64,000 nucleotides of DNA from Sphingomonas sp. RIT328 (GTDB lineage Bacteria > Pseudomonadota > Alphaproteobacteria > Sphingomonadales > Sphingomonadaceae), in NCBI RefSeq assembly GCF_000632225.1, contig NZ_JFYV01000045.1:62001-126000 (forward strand), given 5' to 3'. The translations under genes and the position numbers were made by a program. Below the pieces are notes generated by a model. That model saw nothing but the letters and a program-made list of their open reading frames with translations, ran no database searches and was not told where the DNA came from. Below, in pieces: positions 52,435-59,999 of this stretch. Position 1 is the stretch's first letter. Each line of letters begins with the position of its first letter.

Positions 52435-53448
52435 ATGGTGCTGACCGTTGTGTGCGACGAGCCGCACGTCCTCTCCTGCGTGACGCGGGCGATGCCGACT
52501 GCCGGCGCGGGCGAGGCGCTCGTGCGGATACGGCGGGTCGGACTGTGCGGCACCGACTATCACATCTATGCCGGTCGTCAGCCCTTCCTCAGCTATCCGC
52601 GCGTCATGGGGCATGAGCTCGCCGGCGAGATCGAGCAGGTGCGGGAGGGATCAGGCTTCCGCCGGGGACAGATCGTGACGGTGAATCCCTATCTCGCCTG
52701 CGGCAACTGCGTGGCGTGTCGGCGCGGCAAGCCCAACTGCTGTGCCAACGTCGCCGTGCTTGGCGTGCATACGGACGGGGGCATGTCCGAGTGGCTCGTC
52801 GTTCCGGAGACGGCGCTGATCGACGCTTCGGGCCTTACCCTCGACGAAGCGGCGATGATCGAGTTCCTCGCCGTCGGCGCGCATGCCGTCGCGCGCGGCG
52901 CGTTGCGCCGAGGCGACCGGGTGCTGGTACGCGGCGCCGGGCCGATCGGCATCGCCGTCGCGCTGTTTGCCCGGCTCGACGGCGCCGAGGTGGTGCTGGC
53001 CGATACCCGCCCTGCCCGGCTCCGATATGCCCGCGAGGCCTTCGGCTTCGATCGAGTGATCGTCGCCGACGAGGTCGCCGATGGACGATTGCGCGATCTG
53101 ACCGGCGGCGACTTCTTCGACTCTGTGTTCGATGCCACCGGCAGCATCGAGGCCATGCGCGACGGGCTCGCCTACGTCGCGCATGGCGGCACGTACGTCC
53201 TCGTCAGCGTCGTCAAGGACGACCTAGTGTTCGCTGATCCCGAATTTCACAAGCGCGAGACGACGCTGCTTGCAAGCCGGAATGCACTGAGCATGGACTT
53301 CGAACGCGTCGTCACCGCCATGCGCGCGGGCGATCTGCCGGCCGATCGGTTGAAGACGCACGCGCTGCTGGCCGCAGAGGTTCCCGAACGGCTGCCGCAG
53401 CTGGTCGCCGAGGCCGATGAGGTTCTGAAGGCGATCGTCACCTTCTAA
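52435..53448 (+). CDS. Zinc-dependent alcohol dehydrogenase (MDR), sugar or polyol type
   Basis: This 337-residue medium-chain dehydrogenase has the catalytic zinc ligand in VGLCGTDYHIYAG, GHE in VMGHELAGEI, four structural-zinc cysteines (CGNCVACRRGKPNCC) and the Rossmann motif GAGPIGIAVAL. The family includes L-fucose/L-galactose, L-gulonate and sorbitol dehydrogenases. In this locus a role in fucose or galactose oxidation with NAD(P)+ is likely. The downstream steps are not in the window. Confidence 0.9.
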   Translation: MVLTVVCDEPHVLSCVTRAMPTAGAGEALVRIRRVGLCGTDYHIYAGRQPFLSYPRVMGHELAGEIEQVREGSGFRRGQIVTVNPYLACGNCVACRRGKPNCCANVAVLGVHTDGGMSEWLVVPETALIDASGLTLDEAAMIEFLAVGAHAVARGALRRGDRVLVRGAGPIGIAVALFARLDGAEVVLADTRPARLRYAREAFGFDRVIVADEVADGRLRDLTGGDFFDSVFDATGSIEAMRDGLAYVAHGGTYVLVSVVKDDLVFADPEFHKRETTLLASRNALSMDFERVVTAMRAGDLPADRLKTHALLAAEVPERLPQLVAEADEVLKAIVTF

Positions 53449-53460
53449 AGGCTCGTTGGT

Positions 53461-54951
53461 TCAGGCGGCGCGCGCGCCTGACAGAAAGGCTTCGTGCGTC
53501 GGCATCGCCTGGACCCCCCGATGCATCAGGTCGCGCATGCGGCGCAGCGATGCCCGGGTCTCCTCCGCAGGCAGCAGGTCTGCGGCGGGATCGTGATCGT
53601 GCGGCTGCAGCCCCTGCCCCAGCATCACCGCCACCCAGCTCGCTTCGCGAAAAAGCTCCCCTGGTTCCAGGATCACGCGGCCGAGGTTCGCGAAGATCTC
53701 CATGCGTTGCGCGAGGCTGTCCGGCACGGCCATTCCCCGCATCGTGCGCCAGAACGGAGTGTCGTCGCGCCGCGTCTGCTTGTAGTGGAGGATGACGAAG
53801 TCGCGCACCGCCTCCGTCTCACGTCGCATCAGGTCGTTGTAGAGATCGACTTCTGCAGGAACGAAGCCGTTGGCGGGGAACAGCGACATCAACGTGGCGA
53901 TGCCGCGCTGAATCAGATGGATGCTGGTCGATTCCAGAGGTTCGATGAAGCCCGAGGCAAGACCCAGAGCTACGACGTTGCGGTGCCAGCTTAGCCGCCG
54001 CCTGCCCGTGGTGAAGCGCAGCGGGCGCGGGTCGCCAAGTGCGGGGCTGTCGAGCCCATCCAGCAGCGCCCGCGCCGCGCTATCGTCGTCGACGAACGCG
54101 CTGCAGTAGACGTGGCCGTTCCCCACGCGGTGCTGAAGCGGAATGCGCCAGCGCCATCCGCCTGCCCCCGCGGTCGCCCGTGTGAACGGCGCGGGCGGCG
54201 CGACCGCCTCCGACGGCACGGCCAGCGCGCGATCCATCGGCAGCCAATGCGACCAGTCGAGATACCCGGTGGCCAGCGCCTCCTCGATCAAGAGGCCTCG
54301 AAAACCGCTGCAATCGATGAACAGATCACCCTCGATGACGCGAGCGTCGTCGAGCACGAGATGCTTGACGAAGCCGTCCTCCGCGGCGAGCCGCACGTCG
54401 ACGATCCGCCCCTCGCTCCGCTGGCAGCCTTCCGCCAAGGCGAGCGTGCGCAACAGATCGGCGTAGAGCGCAGCGTCGAAGTGCAACGCATAGGACATCT
54501 TCGACAGAACGCTGCGTGGGTCGTCGCTGGGGCGGGTGAAGCGGCTCGCATAGGCCGCCCGGGCCGGAAGCGAATAGTCCGTCAGCCGCCCCTCGCGCAG
54601 GCGCAACCAGTGCTGGTGAAACGGAACGCCTGCCAGATCGGCACCGAAACTGCCGAAGGGGTGAAAATAGCGATCGCCAAGCTGGCCCCAGTCGCGAAAC
54701 TCGATGCCGAGCTTGTAGGTGCCCTGCGTCGCGCGGATCAGTGCGTCCTCGTCGAGGCCAAGCTGCGCGTTCAGTTGCAGGATCGGCGGTATCGTCGCCT
54801 CGCCGACGCCGACGGTTCCGATCTCCGACGATTGCACCACCGTGACGGCGAGCCGCTCGCGCGGAAAGCTTCGGCATAGCACGGCTGCCGCCATCCACCC
54901 CGCGGTACCCCCTCCGACGATGACGACGCGCCGCACAGTCCTGTCGTTCAT
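53461..54951 (-). CDS. Tryptophan-halogenase-like flavoprotein
   Basis: This protein of about 496 residues has the FAD motif GGGTAGWMAA (near residue 13), the catalytic Lys80 in TQGTYKLGIEFRDW, the Glu in EPLESTSIHLIQ and WRWRIP (the WxWxIP motif). All flavin-dependent halogenase hallmarks are present. ATG 54951 has GGGGGGA upstream. Such genes regularly follow TonB receptors in sphingomonads and caulobacters, and the substrate there is unproven; a modification linked to glycan uptake is possible. It is downstream of the receptor, separated by a terminator. Confidence 0.92.
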   Translation of the reverse strand: MNDRTVRRVVIVGGGTAGWMAAAVLCRSFPRERLAVTVVQSSEIGTVGVGEATIPPILQLNAQLGLDEDALIRATQGTYKLGIEFRDWGQLGDRYFHPFGSFGADLAGVPFHQHWLRLREGRLTDYSLPARAAYASRFTRPSDDPRSVLSKMSYALHFDAALYADLLRTLALAEGCQRSEGRIVDVRLAAEDGFVKHLVLDDARVIEGDLFIDCSGFRGLLIEEALATGYLDWSHWLPMDRALAVPSEAVAPPAPFTRATAGAGGWRWRIPLQHRVGNGHVYCSAFVDDDSAARALLDGLDSPALGDPRPLRFTTGRRRLSWHRNVVALGLASGFIEPLESTSIHLIQRGIATLMSLFPANGFVPAEVDLYNDLMRRETEAVRDFVILHYKQTRRDDTPFWRTMRGMAVPDSLAQRMEIFANLGRVILEPGELFREASWVAVMLGQGLQPHDHDPAADLLPAEETRASLRRMRDLMHRGVQAMPTHEAFLSGARAA

Positions 54952-55001
54952 GCATTCCCCCCGCACCCGATCTGCGTCGCAACTCCATAGCTGACCCGTT
55001 C

Positions 55002-55040
55002 AAAAAAGGGCGGCCTCGTGCAAGACGCACGCGGCCGCCC
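55002..55040 (-). terminator. Rho-independent terminator after the TonB receptor gene
   Basis: On the minus strand GGGCGGCC (55040-55033) pairs with GGCCGCCC (55015-55008), with an inner GTGC/GCAC pair and the loop GTCTT, followed by TTTTTT (55007-55002). It lies 22 nt after the receptor stop and upstream of the halogenase gene, so read-through or a separate promoter would be needed for the halogenase. Confidence 0.8.
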
Positions 55041-55062
55041 AGAGGGGGAGCTTGTGGAGGGA

Positions 55063-57999
55063 TCACCGCAGCAGGAAGCGCAATCGCAGCGAGACACGGC
55101 GGTCGTTGATCTGATAGTTTCTCAGATACTGGGTCTGGCCCTGATAGCTGTAGTTGACCGAGTCCGTCAGATTCTGGCCATCGAGGGTGACAGAGATCGC
55201 CTTGTTGAGATCGTAGCTGATCGAGGCATCGAGCGTCCCGTAAGATTTGAAATAGATCGGCAGCGTCTGAGCACCCGTCTCGGATACCGAGTCGAGATAC
55301 TTGCTTCGCCAATTGTAGGCGAGCCGGGCATCGATGCCGTATTTCGAGTAGAGGCCGATGATATTGTAGCTGTTGCGGGACAGATTGATCAGCGGCACGC
55401 TGGTCTGCGTGGTGGATCCGATCGAGCCGACCGCGACCGTTCCAGCGTTGCTGTCCGCGAAGGTGTAGTTCGCCTGGACGCCGAGCCCCGACAATGCCCC
55501 CGGCAGGAAGTCGAAGAACTTCTGCCCGCCGATCTCGAAGCCGCGCACTCGGCCGCGCGGGACGTTGGTGACGGCGCCGACGTTGAATTGGACCACGCCG
55601 ACGTTGGGGATCGTCTCGGTCCGCGCAAAGGGGCGGACGTCGATCAGGTCGCGAAGATTTTTCTGGAAGCCGGTGAAGAAGACGTAGCCGGTCTGCGAGA
55701 AGTACCATTCGAGCGCGCCATCGTAGGACGTCACTCGCTCCGGCTTCAGGTTCGGGTTGCCCGATACGCTGCCGTTGCCGGCATAGGGATTGGAGACCGC
55801 ATCATAGGCACCGCCGTTGACCGTCGTCGGGGTCGCCCCCGTACCGGTGTAGTTCGGCGACAGGCTGAAACTGGGGTTCAGCTGCGTGAAGGTGGGACGG
55901 AAGATGTTCTTGGAGAAGGCGAAACGAGCTTGCAGCGCCGGGGTCACCTTGAGCCGCAGGTTCACGCTCGGCAACCAGGCATCGTAATCGCGCGACCCGT
56001 TGAACGGCTCCACGATCGAGGTGGACGTCGGCGTCGTGCCGCCTGTGGTGCGATAGCTTAGCACCTGGAAGCCCTGGCCGCTCTGGCTCGTGCGGACGTA
56101 GCGCAATCCCACGTTGCCGTCGAACCCCATCGTGCCGATGTCGGTCTTGAACGCGGCGCGGAGATAGCCCGAATAATCGTCTTCCGACACGCGGCTCGTC
56201 GTCGACTGGGCGGGGTTGTCGAGATCGCCGAAGGCGATCGTCTGCCCGCTGATCTGGCCGATGTGAGCAAAGGCGCTTTCGGGATGAAGCGCGTCGTAGA
56301 GGTTCCACTGCAGAATTGGTCCGAACACGCTGTTGGCTCCGGCGCCGCGCAGCAGCGTCGCCTGCCCGGGATTGTTCTCGACGTATTCGGGATGCCCAGC
56401 TGCCGTATAGCAGTTCGCTGCGGTAGAGTAATTAGCGCAAGTCCCGCCGATCGTGGTCCAGTTGTTCACGTTCGTATCGCGATTGACGGCGCGTTTGCCG
56501 CTGTACCGCACGCCGGCACTGATCGATTTGAGGAAGCTGCCGTCGTCGAAGTCCCACGTCAGGTCGGCCCGCGGGCTGTTGCCGATGGCCGTGTTTCGGA
56601 CGCGATCCGGCTGCACCGCCGTGAACCCGTAGTTGGCCGGGTTGGCAAAGAAGTCGGAACGCTGACCCGTGACGGGGTCTGTGGCATATTGAGTCGGAAA
56701 CGATCCGCGGTTGTCGAAGGTGTAGTTGTAGTCGCCGGTGAACACCCCCGCTACGCCGTTGTTGGCGGTAAACGGCGTGAGGTAGAGATTGAGCGAATCC
56801 TGATCCACCTTGGCGTCGATATGCTGGTAGTCGAGGACCAGGTGCAGACGATCGCTGACATCCCACTTGACCCCGGTGGTGAAATCCGTGGTCCGCGTCT
56901 TGCGATTGGAGCCATAGGTCACAGACAATCCGCCCGGACCGCGCAGCGAGCCTGAGGTGGCGACGCCGTTGTCGACGGTGAAGGTTCCGGTCGGGACCGC
57001 ATTCTCGTCGGACGAGAAGTACGCGACGCCGGTATCGCGGAACTTGTAGTTGGTGTTCAGGACCTGCGCATAGGCCTCGACGTTGCGCGCCGGACGCCAC
57101 TGCAGCACGACCGATTCGCTCGCGCGGCGGCGGTCACCTTGCGCGACGTTGAAGCCGCCGCCCTTCTGGACCTGCACGTCCTGCGTTTCGAAGCCCGGCA
57201 CGAGGCCGGGGCGTGTGGACGATCCGTCCGGCGCGGGATTGTTCGGACCGTGCCAGTAGTAGGGTTCGACCTGATCGAGATCCTGTCGAAAATACGAACG
57301 CTGTGCGGACGCGTTGACGAGAAGACCGATTTCGCCGATCCCCGTCTCCCATCGGTTGCTGTACAGGCCGGACACGCCCCACCCGTTCTTCTTGGCAAGA
57401 TCGTATCGTGTTCCTGACACGGTTGCCGAAAGCACCTGCCCGGACGTGTCGAACGGCTTGCGGGTGCGCAGGTCGATCGTGCCGCCGAGCGACCCTTCGA
57501 TCATCTCCGCCGACGGATTCTTGTAGACGTCGAGGCGGGAGAGGAGGTCGGGGCCGATTTCGTCGAACGCCAGGCCGACGCCGCCATTGGCGGTGAAGAT
57601 GTCGTGGCCGTTCAATTCCGTGCGGACGTCGCTCAGCCCCCGGATCGCGACCACGCTGCCTTCGCCGAGGTTGCGCTGGATCTGGATGCCCGAAATGCGC
57701 TGGAGCGATTCGGCGACATTGGCATCGGGGAAGCGGCCGATGTCCTGCGCCGTGATCGAATCGACGATCTGCTCCGCGTTGCGCTTCACGGCCTGGGCGC
57801 TCGCGAGGCTCTGCCGCAGACCGGAGACGACGATGTCGCCGGCCGTGGCGTCCTGGGGAGCCGCCGCATCCGCCGGTTGCGTTGCCGGCGCCGCCGGCGC
57901 CGCATCCTGCGTCGCCTGCGCCTCGGCTGTCGCCGCGGTCAGCGCCACCGCGATGGCGAGCGCCGAACTTACCATCGAGACGCGGTCGTTACCCCTCAT
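55063..57999 (-). CDS. TonB-dependent receptor (carbohydrate type)
   Basis: This 978-residue receptor starts at ATG 57999, after AAAGGAGAGGG. It has a signal peptide (AVALTAATAEAQA), a plug opening with DIVVSGLRQSLASAQAVKRN and DSITAQDIGRFPDANVAESL, and plug motif GSVVAIRGLSDVRTELNGHD. The barrel ends in RRVSLRLRFLLR. The DSI-x-AEDIGKFPD-type plug is characteristic of the large receptors for oligosaccharides in sphingomonads and caulobacters. It should import the fucose/galactose-containing glycan released outside. It is divergent from the GH29 gene. Confidence 0.95.
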   Translation of the reverse strand: MRGNDRVSMVSSALAIAVALTAATAEAQATQDAAPAAPATQPADAAAPQDATAGDIVVSGLRQSLASAQAVKRNAEQIVDSITAQDIGRFPDANVAESLQRISGIQIQRNLGEGSVVAIRGLSDVRTELNGHDIFTANGGVGLAFDEIGPDLLSRLDVYKNPSAEMIEGSLGGTIDLRTRKPFDTSGQVLSATVSGTRYDLAKKNGWGVSGLYSNRWETGIGEIGLLVNASAQRSYFRQDLDQVEPYYWHGPNNPAPDGSSTRPGLVPGFETQDVQVQKGGGFNVAQGDRRRASESVVLQWRPARNVEAYAQVLNTNYKFRDTGVAYFSSDENAVPTGTFTVDNGVATSGSLRGPGGLSVTYGSNRKTRTTDFTTGVKWDVSDRLHLVLDYQHIDAKVDQDSLNLYLTPFTANNGVAGVFTGDYNYTFDNRGSFPTQYATDPVTGQRSDFFANPANYGFTAVQPDRVRNTAIGNSPRADLTWDFDDGSFLKSISAGVRYSGKRAVNRDTNVNNWTTIGGTCANYSTAANCYTAAGHPEYVENNPGQATLLRGAGANSVFGPILQWNLYDALHPESAFAHIGQISGQTIAFGDLDNPAQSTTSRVSEDDYSGYLRAAFKTDIGTMGFDGNVGLRYVRTSQSGQGFQVLSYRTTGGTTPTSTSIVEPFNGSRDYDAWLPSVNLRLKVTPALQARFAFSKNIFRPTFTQLNPSFSLSPNYTGTGATPTTVNGGAYDAVSNPYAGNGSVSGNPNLKPERVTSYDGALEWYFSQTGYVFFTGFQKNLRDLIDVRPFARTETIPNVGVVQFNVGAVTNVPRGRVRGFEIGGQKFFDFLPGALSGLGVQANYTFADSNAGTVAVGSIGSTTQTSVPLINLSRNSYNIIGLYSKYGIDARLAYNWRSKYLDSVSETGAQTLPIYFKSYGTLDASISYDLNKAISVTLDGQNLTDSVNYSYQGQTQYLRNYQINDRRVSLRLRFLLR

Positions 58000-58058
58000 T
58001 GCCCTCTCCTTTATGCCCGCAAGACACGGATCGTTACAAAGAGGCGTATCACGTATCC

Positions 58059-58080
58059 TCACATGTGAAAACTGATTTTC
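58059..58080. promoter_or_regulatory. Overlapping palindromes upstream of the TonB receptor
   Basis: TCACATGTGA (58059-58068) is a perfect 10-bp palindrome and GAAAA-CTGA-TTTTC (58067-58080) follows. The stretch contains ATGTGAAAACTGAT (58063-58076), matching 12 of 14 bases upstream of the dehydrogenase gene. It lies about 60-80 nt upstream of the receptor start and is probably a control site for the locus. Confidence 0.45.
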
Positions 58081-58469
58081 TTATATAATGTCCGACGAAT
58101 GCCATGGGCGTGCATGCGCATCGAGCGGCAGGCAGGCCTTGCAGCCGACAAGAAAGACAAATATGAAAATGCGCTCTCGCAGGGATAACGATGGGAGGGA
58201 TCGCGCGAATGCCGGGAATAGTCCGCGTCTCGCGTCGAGCGGGGTGACCGGATTGAGCCTGCGCAGGCTGGCCTGGCCACAGCGCTGTCAAACACGGACG
58301 AACGTCGATCTGAAAAAGAGGTGGGATCCCGTCTTGATGAAGCGGACGGCGGCACCGGCAAATCGCCGGATCGGTCCGCTGCTCGATGAAACCACGGCAG
58401 CGTGAGCCAAGCATCCGCGCAATTCAAATCGGACAAAAGCTTTCAAAGAGGCAAGGGAGGATCACGAGG
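58081..58469. other. Divergent intergenic region of about 390 bp
   Basis: Open frames on both strands lack motifs or good starts. It should hold the promoters for the GH29/GH2 operon and the receptor. A TATATAATG stretch near 58,082-58,090 is the most AT-rich part. Confidence 0.4.
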
Positions 58470-59999
58470 ATGAAGATCAGCAAGCGCGAGTTGCTCGGCG
58501 GCGCGGTGAGCGCGACGGTGGCGACGGCGGGGCCGGTTCGCGCGGCCGAGCGGATCATGCCGCGGATCGCACCGGGGCCCTTTGACCCCACGACCACGTC
58601 GTTGAGCGACTATGACACCCCGGCATGGTTCCGCGATGCGAAGTTCGGCATCTGGGCGCATTGGGGTCCGCAGGCCGTGCCCGGCCAGGGCGACTGGTAC
58701 GCGCGCTTCATGTATACGCCCGGACACCCGCACTACGATCATCACGTCAAGACCTACGGCCACCCCTCGGAGAAGGGCTACAAGGACATCCTCCCCTTGT
58801 GGACGGCGGAGAAGTTCGATCCCGAGGCGCTGGTGGAGCGCTACCGCGCCGCCGGAGCACGCTACATCGTGTCGATGGGCGTCCATCATGACAATTTCGA
58901 CCTGTGGCGATCGCGTCATCACCGCTGGAATTCGACGCTGATGGGGCCGAAGCGCGACATCGTCGGCGAGTTGCAGGCGGCGGCGAAGCGGCGAGGACTG
59001 CGCTTCGGCGTGTCGGAGCATCTCGGGGCGAGCTACACCTGGTGGCATCCCAACCATCTCTACGACCAGTTCTGGCCCAAGTTGGGCGTAAGCTACGACG
59101 GCGCCGATCCGCGCTACGCCGATCTCTACCATGACAACCGCGACGAACCGTTCGTCAACACCCCGGCGTCCTGGTACACCACGAACAAGGCCTATCAGGC
59201 GGAATGGCTCGAGCGGATCCGCGATCTGATCGACAGCTATAAGCCCGACCTCATCTATTCCGATGGCGGACTGCCCTTTGGCGACACCGGCCGGCAGATG
59301 CTGGCGCACTTCTACAACACCGGGACGAAGCGCGGCGCCGTCGACGTCGTCTACACCTGCAAGAATCTCGGCTCGGGGGAGTTCAGCGACGCGTGGTCGA
59401 CGCAGGACGTCGAACGCGGCGCGCTGACCGGCATCAATCCCAAGCCGTGGCAGACCGACACGTCGAACGGCGACTGGTTCTACAAGCAGGACGACACCTA
59501 CAAGTCGGCGGCACAGGTGATCTCGACGCTTGCCGATGTGGTCAGCAAGAACGGCAACCTGCTGCTCAACGTCGTGCTGCTCGGCGACGGCAGCCTTCCG
59601 CCGCAGTCCGAACAGCTGCTCGATGACCTTGCCGCATGGATGAAGGTCAATGGCGAGGCGATCCACGGTACGCGTCCCTGGTCGCAGTTCGGCGAGGGAC
59701 CGACGCAGGGGAGTGAGGGCGCCTTCTCCGAAAAGGCGGACTACGTGGACGGCGACATCCGGTTCACCACTCGCGGCAAGACGCTGTACGCGATCACGCT
59801 GACCGAGCCCAAGGGGCGCATCGTCATCGCGTCGCTGGGCGATCGGCCTGGCGTGGCGACGCCGCGCGTCCGCCAGGTCCGCCTGTTGGGGCATCGGGGG
59901 GCGGTTCGCCATAGCCAGACGCCGCAAGGGCTGGTGATCGACATGCCTGCCGCGCTGCCGTCGCGTCATGCCAGCGTCGTGGCGATGACCCTTGCCTGA
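58470..59999 (+). CDS. GH29-family alpha-L-fucosidase, Tat-type signal
   Basis: This protein of about 509 residues starts at ATG 58470, with AAGGGAGG upstream. The N-terminus (KISKRELLGGAVSATVATAG) looks like a Tat or Tat-like signal. The GH29 fold is shown by WAHWGPQAVPGQGDWYARFM, GVSEHLGASYTWW and the nucleophile Asp in DLIYSDGGLPFG. It releases alpha-linked fucose. It overlaps the GH2 gene by 8 nt, so the two are co-expressed. Confidence 0.93.
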   Translation: MKISKRELLGGAVSATVATAGPVRAAERIMPRIAPGPFDPTTTSLSDYDTPAWFRDAKFGIWAHWGPQAVPGQGDWYARFMYTPGHPHYDHHVKTYGHPSEKGYKDILPLWTAEKFDPEALVERYRAAGARYIVSMGVHHDNFDLWRSRHHRWNSTLMGPKRDIVGELQAAAKRRGLRFGVSEHLGASYTWWHPNHLYDQFWPKLGVSYDGADPRYADLYHDNRDEPFVNTPASWYTTNKAYQAEWLERIRDLIDSYKPDLIYSDGGLPFGDTGRQMLAHFYNTGTKRGAVDVVYTCKNLGSGEFSDAWSTQDVERGALTGINPKPWQTDTSNGDWFYKQDDTYKSAAQVISTLADVVSKNGNLLLNVVLLGDGSLPPQSEQLLDDLAAWMKVNGEAIHGTRPWSQFGEGPTQGSEGAFSEKADYVDGDIRFTTRGKTLYAITLTEPKGRIVIASLGDRPGVATPRVRQVRLLGHRGAVRHSQTPQGLVIDMPAALPSRHASVVAMTLA

